DNA of 6,327 bases from contig DOCI01000232.1 in the NCBI GenBank assembly GCA_003503535.1, forward strand, positions 10,834 to 17,160, read 5' to 3'. Positions within the stretch are counted from its first letter, which is position 1. Each line of letters starts with the position of its first letter. Below are positions 1 through 6,327 of this stretch, piece by piece. This DNA comes from Planctomycetaceae bacterium. Lineage in GTDB: Bacteria > Planctomycetota > Planctomycetia > Planctomycetales > Planctomycetaceae. The position numbers and the translations under genes were made by a program. The notes beneath the pieces were generated by a model. The model did no database searches, was not told the DNA's origin, and saw nothing but the letters and a program-made list of their open reading frames with translations.

Positions 1-1197
1 GATCTTGCCGGGGCCGCTGGTCGGTGCCTGCTTAAACTCTCCTTTTCCGTAGCCACCGCCAGCCACAATAATCGGCAGGTCTGAGTTAGTGTGAGAGTTG
101 GCGCTGCCCATGCCGCTGCCGAAGAGGACCGCTGTCGAGTCCAATAGCGATTGCTCGCCGTCCTGAATTCCAGCAAGGCGGGTCAGGAACTTTCCATACT
201 GTTCCAGTTGATATTTCTCGAGTGTGACCAGGTGAGCAATCGTTTCTTCATCGTTGCCGTGATGCGATAAGCCGTGATAGGACTTGTCGATCCCCAGATG
301 CTGAGGCAAAAAGCTGCCACCTATTTCCAGAGTTGCGATGCGTGTCGAGTCTGTCTGCAATGCGAGTGCGATCAACTCATAAAGCATCGGGAGATCTTCG
401 ACCGTGTTTTTGTCAGCTGGCTTATCGAAAGGTGCTTTCGGCTTGGGTTGATCTGCCCAGCGTTGGCGAAGCTCTAATCGTTTTTCGACATCGCGAATCG
501 AACTGAAATATTCATCGAGCTTCGCTTTGTCTTCGGTGTTAGCTCGCTTGGAAAGAGCCCCGGCTTCCTCGCGGATTGAATCGAGAACCGAAGCCTGCAA
601 AGAGTTCGCCTTCACTTGCTGTTTGTGACGTTCTTCAGAATCGGTGACAAACAGTCGATCAAATAACTCAGCTGGTCCCGTGATTGGCGGAACGCGAACA
701 CCGGACTTGGTCCACGAAAGTTGACACCCGCCATGGATACCACCTTCCGAGCCGACCGTTAACGATGGGAATCTCGTTTGATTGCCTACTTCATCAGCAA
801 TGAACTGATCAATTGTGACGTTGCCATCTGCACGGTTTTTTGACTCGTGATGCAGCAAGCCCGATAAAAACGTATGCACTGCGAAGTGACCTCCGCGAAG
901 ACCATGGTCCAGGCCACGATAGACCGTAATCTGGTCGCGATTCGCAGCCAGAGGTTTCAGTAAGGGCGTTTCTTCATACGCTTTCCCTGTCGTCTCTGGA
1001 AAGAAATGCTTCTGCTGAAAGCCGAGTAGGTTGCCCACAGCAACAAACCGGCGAGCACCAGTTCCTGCACCGCGAGACTCTGCTATCTCTGAGTTCTTAA
1101 TATCCGCTCCTGTCACCAATGATGGCAACCCAGGCAAAGCGAGAGAGACGGCAGCTGATCGAAGAATGAAACGTCGACGATTGATGGAATTTTTCAT
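1..1197 (-). CDS. DUF1552 family Tat-exported protein, 3' end cut by window edge
   Basis: The reading frame is open from the ATG at 1197 down to base 1: 399 codons with no stop, so the C-terminus lies outside the window. Family members are commonly about 430-470 residues, so a few dozen are probably missing. The N-terminus reads RRRFILRSAA (residues 7-16) followed by a short hydrophobic stretch to about residue 30, a twin-arginine export signal, so the protein should act outside the cytoplasm. Family-typical blocks are GLDHGLRGGH (95-104), YHGLSHHGND (307-316), and FGSGMGSANSHTNSDLPII (359-377) running into VAGGG. These match the DUF1552 (PF07586) pattern seen in planctomycete and verrucomicrobial proteins; the enzymatic activity, if any, is unknown. 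No Shine-Dalgarno sequence precedes the start, but the Tat motif begins at residue 7, which fixes it well. It lies 150 bp downstream of the DUF1501 gene on the same strand. The family assignment is confident; the function is not. Confidence 0.93.
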   Translation of the reverse strand, partial: MKNSINRRRFILRSAAVSLALPGLPSLVTGADIKNSEIAESRGAGTGARRFVAVGNLLGFQQKHFFPETTGKAYEETPLLKPLAANRDQITVYRGLDHGLRGGHFAVHTFLSGLLHHESKNRADGNVTIDQFIADEVGNQTRFPSLTVGSEGGIHGGCQLSWTKSGVRVPPITGPAELFDRLFVTDSEERHKQQVKANSLQASVLDSIREEAGALSKRANTEDKAKLDEYFSSIRDVEKRLELRQRWADQPKPKAPFDKPADKNTVEDLPMLYELIALALQTDSTRIATLEIGGSFLPQHLGIDKSYHGLSHHGNDEETIAHLVTLEKYQLEQYGKFLTRLAGIQDGEQSLLDSTAVLFGSGMGSANSHTNSDLPIIVAGGGYGKGEFKQAPTSGPGKI

Positions 1198-1298
1198 AAT
1201 TGAATAATAGCCGATGCAGACAATTAATAAAACATTTATTTATTGGAAAACTCGCAGGTAACCATAGAGGCAAATCCATTCACTACAATCATCTTTTT

Positions 1299-1331
1299 CA
1301 AATCCAAGTTCCTTCAAAGAACTTGGATTTG
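1299..1331 (-). terminator. Strong hairpin between the DUF1501 and DUF1552 genes, possible terminator
   Basis: A perfect 13-bp inverted repeat, CAAATCCAAGTTC (1299-1311) against GAACTTGGATTTG (1319-1331), encloses a 7-base loop. It begins 17 nt past the stop codon of the DUF1501 gene, where a terminator would sit. On the minus strand the stem ends in ATTTG followed by an A-rich stretch, so there is no proper U-tract. The plus-strand reading has none either. It could be a weak or factor-assisted terminator, an mRNA 3'-end stabiliser that sets differential expression within one operon, or a protein-binding dyad. The structure is certain; its role is inferred from position. Confidence 0.5.
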
Positions 1332-1347
1332 TGAAAAGTCTTGGAAC

Positions 1348-2796
1348 TCATGTGATAATTTCTTCGACGACCCGTGCAGGACGATTCGCAGTGATAACTT
1401 GTTGCTGGTTGCCATGTGTGTAAACAACCTGCTCGTGATTCAGGCCAAACTGGTTCATGATTGTCGCTTGGAAATCATTTGGAGTAACGATGTTCTCGAC
1501 CGCGCGGTGGCCAAACTCGTCGGTTTTACCGAATGTCATTCCGCCGCGAATTCCACCGCCCGCCAGCCAGATACTAAAGCCCTGCCCATTATGATCGCGG
1601 CCTGCCTTCTCAGGGGATCCATGATCTTGAGTGACTGGCAGTCGTCCAATTTCTCCACCCCAGTGGACCAGTGTGGAGTCGAGCATTCCGCGTTGCTTCA
1701 AGTCTTTGACCAAAGCTGCGACAGGTTGATCGGTCTTTTTGCATATCGATGCCAGTCCTGTTTTAATGTTGCTGTGGTTATCCCACGGCTGACCGCTGTG
1801 AAACAGTTGTATGAAGCGTACGCCTCGTTCAACAAATCGGCGGGCTAGCAGGCAGCGCGTGCCATAGTCGCGTGTTTCAGGCTGATCCAATCCATACATC
1901 GAATGGGTCGATGCGGTTTCCTGGGAAATATCGAGTGCATCACTGGCTGCTGTCTGCATGCGGGCCGCTAGTTCGTAGCTGGCTATTCGAGCTTCCAGGT
2001 CTGATTCCCCCGGGTGTTCCTCCAGATGCTGTTGATTAAGAGATTGCAAAAAGTCAAGATTCTGACGCTGAAACGGACCGGATAAATGCTTCGGAGGCTG
2101 CAGATTGAAGATACGTGGTTCCTTCGGTCGTAGCACTGTCCCCTGGAACATGGACGGCATAAAACCGTTACTCCAATTCGTGGCTCCGTCGACAGGATGA
2201 CCTCCCGGGTCGGACAAGACCATGAATGCAGGCAAGTCCTGCGTCTCACTGCCTAATGCATATGTCAGCCAGGAACCAAACGTAGGCCTGCCCAAGACGG
2301 CAGGGATGCCGCCGTGAAAATATCGGATGGAGACTTCGTGACCATTTGCCCCTGTGTGCATGCTGCGAATCAGGCAGAGATCATCGACGATGCCTGCGGT
2401 GTGAGGAAGCAGATCGGAAAGTTCGGTCCCGCTTTCTCCGTATGGCTGAAAATGAAACGGGCTTCCGAATAATTTTTTACTCGCTTCGTTGACGAATGAA
2501 AACTGGATGTCGCCCGAGTAATCCATACCATGATGTTTGCTCAATTCGGGCTTTGGGTCCGTCAGATCCATGTGTGCTGGCCCACCATGCTGGAATAGCG
2601 AAATCATCGCTGTTGCCTGAGGCTCAAAGTGGGGGGCTCGTGGTAGCAGATCGTTGTGTGGTTTGTCCTTCAGGACAGGTGGTTTCGCGGTCGCCGATTC
2701 GCGATTCAACATCCATTGCAACGCGACAGCACCGACACCCATGCCGGTCTGCTGTAGAAACTGGCGTCGAGAGTTTACTGGTAGGTGAGAATTCAT
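1348..2796 (-). CDS. DUF1501 family Tat-exported protein (alkaline phosphatase/sulfatase-like fold)
   Basis: This is a complete 482-residue protein, a normal length for DUF1501 (PF07394). The N-terminus carries SRRQFLQQTG (9-18) and a weakly hydrophobic stretch GVGAVALQWML (20-30), a twin-arginine signal, so it is exported folded. Family blocks follow in order: SLFQHGGPAHMDLTDPKPEL (66-85), the usual first conserved segment; HTGANGHE (147-154); a lengthy central region; QPWDNHSN (336-343); GGEIGRLP (380-387), corresponding to the common EFGR-type segment; and GRDHNGQGFSIWLAGGGIRG (399-418). The Asp and His residues in these blocks are candidates for metal binding, as the family is thought to share the alkaline phosphatase/sulfatase fold. 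I see no sulfatase C/S-x-P-x-R signature, so calling it a sulfatase would be unsupported. It starts 18 nt after the stop of the cytochrome gene, so the two are probably co-transcribed, a very common planctomycete pairing. Substrate and reaction are unknown. Confidence 0.95.
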   Translation of the reverse strand: MNSHLPVNSRRQFLQQTGMGVGAVALQWMLNRESATAKPPVLKDKPHNDLLPRAPHFEPQATAMISLFQHGGPAHMDLTDPKPELSKHHGMDYSGDIQFSFVNEASKKLFGSPFHFQPYGESGTELSDLLPHTAGIVDDLCLIRSMHTGANGHEVSIRYFHGGIPAVLGRPTFGSWLTYALGSETQDLPAFMVLSDPGGHPVDGATNWSNGFMPSMFQGTVLRPKEPRIFNLQPPKHLSGPFQRQNLDFLQSLNQQHLEEHPGESDLEARIASYELAARMQTAASDALDISQETASTHSMYGLDQPETRDYGTRCLLARRFVERGVRFIQLFHSGQPWDNHSNIKTGLASICKKTDQPVAALVKDLKQRGMLDSTLVHWGGEIGRLPVTQDHGSPEKAGRDHNGQGFSIWLAGGGIRGGMTFGKTDEFGHRAVENIVTPNDFQATIMNQFGLNHEQVVYTHGNQQQVITANRPARVVEEIIT

Positions 2797-2806
2797 GACC
2801 GGACTG

Positions 2807-2810
2807 CTCC
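2807..2810 (-). promoter_or_regulatory. Shine-Dalgarno-like GGAG for the DUF1501 gene
   Basis: The 18-nt gap between the two genes contains GGAG on the minus strand, 10 nt before the ATG at 2796. The spacing is slightly long, but this is the best ribosome-binding match among the three genes and supports separate initiation of the second gene on a shared transcript. Confidence 0.5.
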
Positions 2811-2814
2811 GTAT

Positions 2815-5800
2815 TTATTCGATATAAAGAAACTCATTGGAATTCATCAGCATTTGACAGATGTTGACCAATACCTGTTTGCCCGGTGTGCGATTGGGGG
2901 CTGTGCCTGCAGAATGATCAGTCATCAACTTGAGTTGCTGGCTGGCAAACTCCATTGACATCTTCAATTCATCTGGACTGGGAGAGCGTGCCAAGATGAG
3001 TTGCCACGCCGCAATTATCTGAGCTGGCAACTCGGAAAAGTCATCTGCTGGCCCACGAAAAGCGGTGACAGAATCATGAACGACCGCATTCCCGCCAACG
3101 GGCGTAAATGTCAGTTGAACTGGCCAAGTGAACGAGTCTGAGTTTTCATTTTCCAGACAATCGACGACCATATCAATTTCTTCGCCAGCCTGTACCGTAA
3201 AAGTGGTTACATTGGTAGGGGTCGAGTTGTTCTGCACTTGCCAGATATCCCTCTGTCCGCCAGCTGAAAAGACTCGACCGCGGACACCGTCGCCATTTTC
3301 GCTGCCATGTTGGAGCGTCCCGGCAATGCTGACTTGTCCATCCGTTGGAGCAGTCCAACGTCGCATTGCCGGAAGTTTCCGGTTGCCGGGATGACCGCCG
3401 TTGGCGTTGAGGATCACCCAGCCAAACACTGAGTCGGGAGCCTTCGGTCCACCTTGCCAGGAGCTCCCTGTGAAGTGCGGTAGATCAACAAATTTGCTAA
3501 CCGTCCCTGTTTTGTCGTTCACTTCACCGGTACCATAACTCCATATTGGTGAAGGCATCATGGGTAATTGCGAAAGGTCGAACTGGATTGTTTGCTGAGA
3601 GTCCATCGCAGCAAGTTCAGTCGTTCGATCGGCAACCAATCCAGCCTGCTCCAGCACAAATTCGCCATTGAGCATCATTAATGATTGTGGTGCGACTGTT
3701 GTGTTAGATCGCACGTCGCAATTCACCTTCATCACAGGGGCATCAAAAGCCTGCAGCATACCGACTGGCTGACTGCGACGAATTTGCGCATACAGACTCC
3801 GCCTCGGTTGCTTGCTGTCAATCCTGACCTGTCCGGTTTCATCTTCAGCTACTTCAACTGGAGGGCCATACAGTTTGGGATTCAGACTTCCTGAAGCCAA
3901 TAGTATCGAATCGCGAAGAATCTCCGCTTCAACTCGCTGCAGTGACTTCCTCCAGTAATACTGATTATCAGCATCGATTGCCTCACCGGAAGGATGCCGA
4001 AACGAACTTTGTCGCCACGCAGTTGATGTCAGAATCTGTCTATGTAAATGTTTCAGGCTCCAGCCGTGATCGATGAAGTCGCGTGCGAGCCAGTCGAGGA
4101 GTTCAGGATGTGTCGGTTCACTGCCCAGCTTTCCAAAATCTCCCGGTGTTGCCACGATTCCGCGTCCGAAATGATGCATCCAGATCCGGTTAACAATTGC
4201 ACGAGCTGCAAGAGGATTTTCAGGGTTGGTCAGCCAATGTGCAAAAGCAAGTCTTCGGCCTGTGGTCGGCAACTCCGGGTCGTTGTCCAGAAACGTGACA
4301 CGCTCTCCTTCTGCCGCAGCAACGGTCAAGCCGGCAGGTACAACAACTTGTTTGGGCTGGTTAAAATCACCTCGGTGGAACAGATGCGTGACAGGCTGAT
4401 GATTGGGAGGTTCGATTAACGCCATGATGAATTGCTCGACCGGTTTTTTTGCCCGCAGCTCAGCAATTTGGGCATCAAATTTCTTCAACTCTTCGGCTGC
4501 ATCCGGGCGGTACTGGTAAAGCACTCCAGCAGAAATGTTGATGCTCGGATTACTGGCGAGCAACTTGGTTTGCTCCGGATCGCGATCCTTCGCTGGGGTT
4601 TCGTATGCGGTTCGTAATTGCGACTGCAGCGGTTCTTCGTACTTCAACAATTCCTTTTCGAAGACTTCCTTGATAAACGCTGCCTGTTTAGTCGCTTTAT
4701 CTGCAGCGATCTGTTTGACCTCCTCTTCAATTTTTGCGGCTTCGGCTCGATCTTGTTCGGTTGAGAGTGAAATTAAGCGTGCTGCTGGCGGCTTCCAGGC
4801 TTTCCAATCCAATGCCGGCTCAAAAACAGCTCGTAAAGCGAAATAGTCCACTTGGGAAATCGGGTCATAGCGGTGGTCGTGGCATTGAGCACAATGCACA
4901 CTCGACCCTAGCAGCGTCGTGCCGACAATCTGTAGCGTATCCGCGATGGTTTTGTTGCGGGCTTCGGGGCTGTTGTCGCCGCTACCAGTTCCGTCCGCTG
5001 CCATTCGTAGAAAACCAGTTGCTGTTAGAAGTTCAATCTGACGCTCTGTCAAATCGCCTCCAATCGGTCCAGCGAGTTCGTCTCCGGCAAGTTGTTCAAT
5101 GATCAACTGGTCGAAGGGTTTGTCCGTATTGAACGACTTGATGACATAATCGCGATAACGCCAGGCCCATTCTCGACTGCGATCCGCGACGGTGTAGCCA
5201 TCACTGTCGGCGTAGCCAGCAGTGTCCAGCCAATGTCGTGCCCAACGTTCACCGTAATGTGGTGAAGCCAGTAGCTCTTCAATTAACTGATCGTACCAAT
5301 TGGAATCTGCATGTTGCTGCCACTTGTTGATCTGCTCAAGCGTGGGTGGCAGGCCAATTAAAGCGTAGTAGGCACGCTGGATGAGCGTGAACCGATCAGC
5401 ATCTGATGAAAAGGTCAATCCCTCCGGCATTGCGTTGGCGATCAAGGCATCGATTGGCGTTCGGATGCGTTCGTTTGTGGAGAATTCCGGAATGCCTGGC
5501 CGAGTAATTGGTCGATATGCCCAGTAATTACGTTCCTCCTCGGTAATCGGAATTCCCGGCCCGATTTCCTCGGGTTCGGCACGGAGTGTTGGTGCTCCTT
5601 GCCGGATCCACTCTTCCAGGATTGCGATCTTCTCTGGCGAAACCCGAGACTCACCGGGTGGCATGTCGCCCTCATGAACACGTTCCAACAGCAGGCTTGA
5701 AGCGGGATCGCCAGGAACAATTGCCATTCCCGAATCACCGCCGGATTTCATAAATCGCACAAGTCTAAGATCGAGGCCACCTTCCAATTCGGCGGTCGCA

Positions 5801-5958
5801 CCGTGACAGTCAAAACAGTGCTCTCGGAGGATTGGTCGAATTTCCGTTTCAAAGTAAGGTGGCTCAGCCGCCGTGATCTCCGCAAGCGGAAATGAGATGA
5901 AAAACAACCAGATGATCCATTCCTGGTGATGTATTGAAAATGATGACGATGCCAGCAT
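2815..5958 (-). CDS. Exported PSCyt1-PSCyt2(DUF1549)-PSD1(DUF1553) cytochrome-like protein with inserted beta-rich module
   Basis: The protein is 1047 residues from the ATG at 5958. This start gives a signal peptide: hydrophobic WIIWLFFISFPLA at 14-26, with likely cleavage near ITAA (28-31). The frame stays open to an ATG at 6129, but those 57 extra residues contain no export signal and overlap the predicted promoter. Domains in order: PSCyt1 (about 35-125), with CFDCH (48-52) as the haem c site and DMPPG (98-102) offering a possible Met ligand; PSCyt2/DUF1549 (about 165-380), with HYGERWARHWLDTAGYADSD (234-253) and a second CXXCH, CAQCHDHRYDPI (356-367); a charged, Ala/Glu/Lys-rich coiled-coil-like linker (about 398-508); PSD1/DUF1553 (about 567-773), with NRIWMHHFGRGIV (590-602), RRSLYAQIRRSQP (719-731) and SNTTVAPQSLMMLNGEF (751-767); a beta-rich insert (about 788-955); and a helical PSD1 tail ending SNEFLYIE. 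A weak AGG lies 10 nt before the start. Probably a haem-binding electron-transfer or oxidative protein on the outer side of the membrane, partnered with the adjacent DUF1501 protein; its reaction is unknown. Confidence 0.94.
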   Translation of the reverse strand: MLASSSFSIHHQEWIIWLFFISFPLAEITAAEPPYFETEIRPILREHCFDCHGATAELEGGLDLRLVRFMKSGGDSGMAIVPGDPASSLLLERVHEGDMPPGESRVSPEKIAILEEWIRQGAPTLRAEPEEIGPGIPITEEERNYWAYRPITRPGIPEFSTNERIRTPIDALIANAMPEGLTFSSDADRFTLIQRAYYALIGLPPTLEQINKWQQHADSNWYDQLIEELLASPHYGERWARHWLDTAGYADSDGYTVADRSREWAWRYRDYVIKSFNTDKPFDQLIIEQLAGDELAGPIGGDLTERQIELLTATGFLRMAADGTGSGDNSPEARNKTIADTLQIVGTTLLGSSVHCAQCHDHRYDPISQVDYFALRAVFEPALDWKAWKPPAARLISLSTEQDRAEAAKIEEEVKQIAADKATKQAAFIKEVFEKELLKYEEPLQSQLRTAYETPAKDRDPEQTKLLASNPSINISAGVLYQYRPDAAEELKKFDAQIAELRAKKPVEQFIMALIEPPNHQPVTHLFHRGDFNQPKQVVVPAGLTVAAAEGERVTFLDNDPELPTTGRRLAFAHWLTNPENPLAARAIVNRIWMHHFGRGIVATPGDFGKLGSEPTHPELLDWLARDFIDHGWSLKHLHRQILTSTAWRQSSFRHPSGEAIDADNQYYWRKSLQRVEAEILRDSILLASGSLNPKLYGPPVEVAEDETGQVRIDSKQPRRSLYAQIRRSQPVGMLQAFDAPVMKVNCDVRSNTTVAPQSLMMLNGEFVLEQAGLVADRTTELAAMDSQQTIQFDLSQLPMMPSPIWSYGTGEVNDKTGTVSKFVDLPHFTGSSWQGGPKAPDSVFGWVILNANGGHPGNRKLPAMRRWTAPTDGQVSIAGTLQHGSENGDGVRGRVFSAGGQRDIWQVQNNSTPTNVTTFTVQAGEEIDMVVDCLENENSDSFTWPVQLTFTPVGGNAVVHDSVTAFRGPADDFSELPAQIIAAWQLILARSPSPDELKMSMEFASQQLKLMTDHSAGTAPNRTPGKQVLVNICQMLMNSNEFLYIE
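3094..3597 (-). other. Coding segment for a beta-rich module inserted in the PSD1 region
   Basis: This segment encodes about residues 788-955 of the cytochrome-like protein. It is rich in Gly, Thr, Val, Trp and Asn, with alternating polar/hydrophobic strands and few helical stretches, unlike the helical PSD1 sequence on both sides. Landmarks are GWVILNANGGHPG (846-858), RRWTAP (866-871), GDGVRGRVFSAGG (889-901 approximately) and VDCLENENSDSFTW (932-945). This looks like a beta-sandwich of the kind used for carbohydrate or surface binding. I recall similar motifs in other planctomycete secreted proteins but cannot attach a Pfam name with certainty. The boundaries are approximate. Confidence 0.6.
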
Positions 5959-6003
5959 GGCGTCAAAACCTAAGGTCAGTGGTGAGGAAGGCAATTCAGG
6001 TGG

Positions 6004-6019
6004 GATTGGACATCCAATC
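6004..6019. repeat. 16-bp dyad GATTGGA-CA-TCCAATC, candidate operator or leader hairpin
   Basis: Perfect 7-bp arms flank a 2-bp centre. The site lies about +5 to +20 from the transcription start predicted from the promoter at 6031-6059, a typical place for a repressor to block transcription. As RNA it could also fold into a 6-bp stem with a 4-nt loop in the leader. A dyad of this size can occur by chance in a few hundred bases, so the functional call rests on its position. Confidence 0.35.
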
Positions 6020-6030
6020 GGAAGAATTGA

Positions 6031-6059
6031 ATTATGACAAAGATCGCGGATAATATCAA
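6031..6059 (-). promoter_or_regulatory. Predicted sigma70-type promoter of the cytochrome/DUF1501 operon
   Basis: On the minus strand, TTGATA (6059-6054) and CATAAT (6036-6031) each match the -35 and -10 consensus at five of six bases, with the optimal 17-nt spacer. Transcription would start near 6024, giving a leader of about 65 nt before the ATG at 5958. The promoter lies inside the possible N-terminal extension of that frame, which argues against a start at 6129. It was found by eye; no other position in the upstream region that I inspected scores as well. Confidence 0.6.
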
Positions 6060-6327
6060 CAAGAACTTGTGCGAACTCGTTATCGTATGTATCGCAGCAA
6101 TTCGATGCATACTGGCTTGTAGGGAACATTCGTTAAGGTCAAAACTTTGCTCGATTTGTACCACTGATTCTGCTCGTTTGATCATCTCGATTTCTGCCCT
6201 GATCTGTGTGGAATCTGGTACAATTCACTTTGCAATGAATGTGCTCGACACTGGAAAATCGGTTTAAAGGAAAACACCTAAACCCTGTTCCAATTGAAAA
6301 CCGGATTTCCTGTAACATCTTGAACAG

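Larger units (their letters stand above)
5959..6327. other. Upstream region of the operon, no gene supported
   Basis: These 369 bases hold the promoter and dyad described separately, and otherwise nothing I can call. A 77-codon plus-strand frame (6034-6267) has no family resemblance, no clear ribosome-binding site and a composition like translated noncoding sequence, so I treat it as chance. The minus-strand extension of the cytochrome frame (6129-5959) translates to a Cys- and Pro-containing stretch without signal-peptide character. The right-hand 130 bases are AT-rich noncoding sequence with no visible tRNA or terminator structure; a gene further right would start or end outside the window. 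Confidence 0.6.

Noticed and set aside
1201..1250. AT-rich stretch upstream of the DUF1552 gene as a possible promoter
   Set aside because: Candidate hexamers such as TTTCCA and TATTAA do not have workable spacing, so AT-richness alone does not support a promoter call.
1243..1848. 201-codon plus-strand frame antisense to the end of the DUF1501 gene
   Set aside because: It overlaps a strongly conserved gene on the other strand, has an unstructured Cys/Ser/Asn-rich translation with no family resemblance, and is best explained as a shadow of the real gene.
4048..5102. Several plus-strand frames of 61-123 codons antisense to the cytochrome-like gene
   Set aside because: All lie within coding sequence whose minus-strand product has clear domains; their translations are low-quality shadow sequence without recognisable motifs.
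5996..6013. Five-codon upstream frame (ATG TCC AAT CCC ACC TGA) in the predicted leader of the cytochrome gene
   Set aside because: It has no Shine-Dalgarno sequence and such short frames are common by chance; nothing suggests a regulatory leader peptide.
6156..6223. 8-bp inverted repeat TTGTACCA ... TGGTACAA separated by 52 bp
   Set aside because: An 8-bp inverted pair is expected about once by chance in a region this size, and the spacing fits no regulator I can name.
6034..6267. 77-codon plus-strand frame in the upstream region, with a mildly hydrophobic translation
   Set aside because: There is no ribosome-binding site or family resemblance, and it overlaps the predicted operon promoter. 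Frames of this length are expected by chance.
6250..6310. Imperfect repeat GAAAATCGGTTTA / GAAAACCGGATTT near the right edge
   Set aside because: Only 10 of 13 bases match in an AT-rich stretch, with no third copy, which is within chance.

Overview
The window looks like planctomycete chromosome (phylum Planctomycetota). It carries three large genes, all on the minus strand and reading right to left, and each belongs to a secreted-protein family that is greatly expanded in planctomycetes and their relatives. Base composition is moderate and coding is dense. I cannot name a genus from the sequence.

Layout in transcription order (right to left): 6327-5959 is an upstream region with no convincing gene. 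It holds a good sigma70-type promoter (-35 TTGATA, 17-nt spacer, -10 CATAAT) and a 16-bp dyad just downstream of the predicted transcription start. Next, 5958-2815 encodes a 1047-residue exported protein of the PSCyt1 / PSCyt2 (DUF1549) / PSD1 (DUF1553) type, with two CXXCH haem-binding motifs, a coiled-coil-like linker and a beta-rich module inserted near the C-terminus. After 18 nt, 2796-1348 encodes a 482-residue Tat-exported DUF1501 protein, the classic partner of such cytochrome proteins. A 150-bp gap follows, with a 13-bp perfect hairpin. Finally, 1197 to beyond base 1 encodes a Tat-exported DUF1552 protein whose last few dozen residues lie outside the window. This third gene is open at the left edge.

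Reading of the locus: the first two genes almost certainly form an operon (18-nt gap, same strand, one promoter, known partner families). They would put a c-type cytochrome-like protein and an alkaline-phosphatase-fold-like protein outside the cytoplasmic membrane. The DUF1552 gene may be read through from them or transcribed separately, because the hairpin lies between. The biochemical roles of these families are not established; involvement in polymer breakdown is a common guess but nothing here proves it.

The most useful observations are three. The promoter position argues for a start at 5958 rather than at the longest possible start at 6129. The beta-rich module splits the C-terminal part of the PSD1 region. 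The locus also places DUF1552, which usually pairs with a different cytochrome family, next to a DUF1549/DUF1553-DUF1501 pair. I see no RNA gene, CRISPR array, transposon or attachment site, and no clearly new system.
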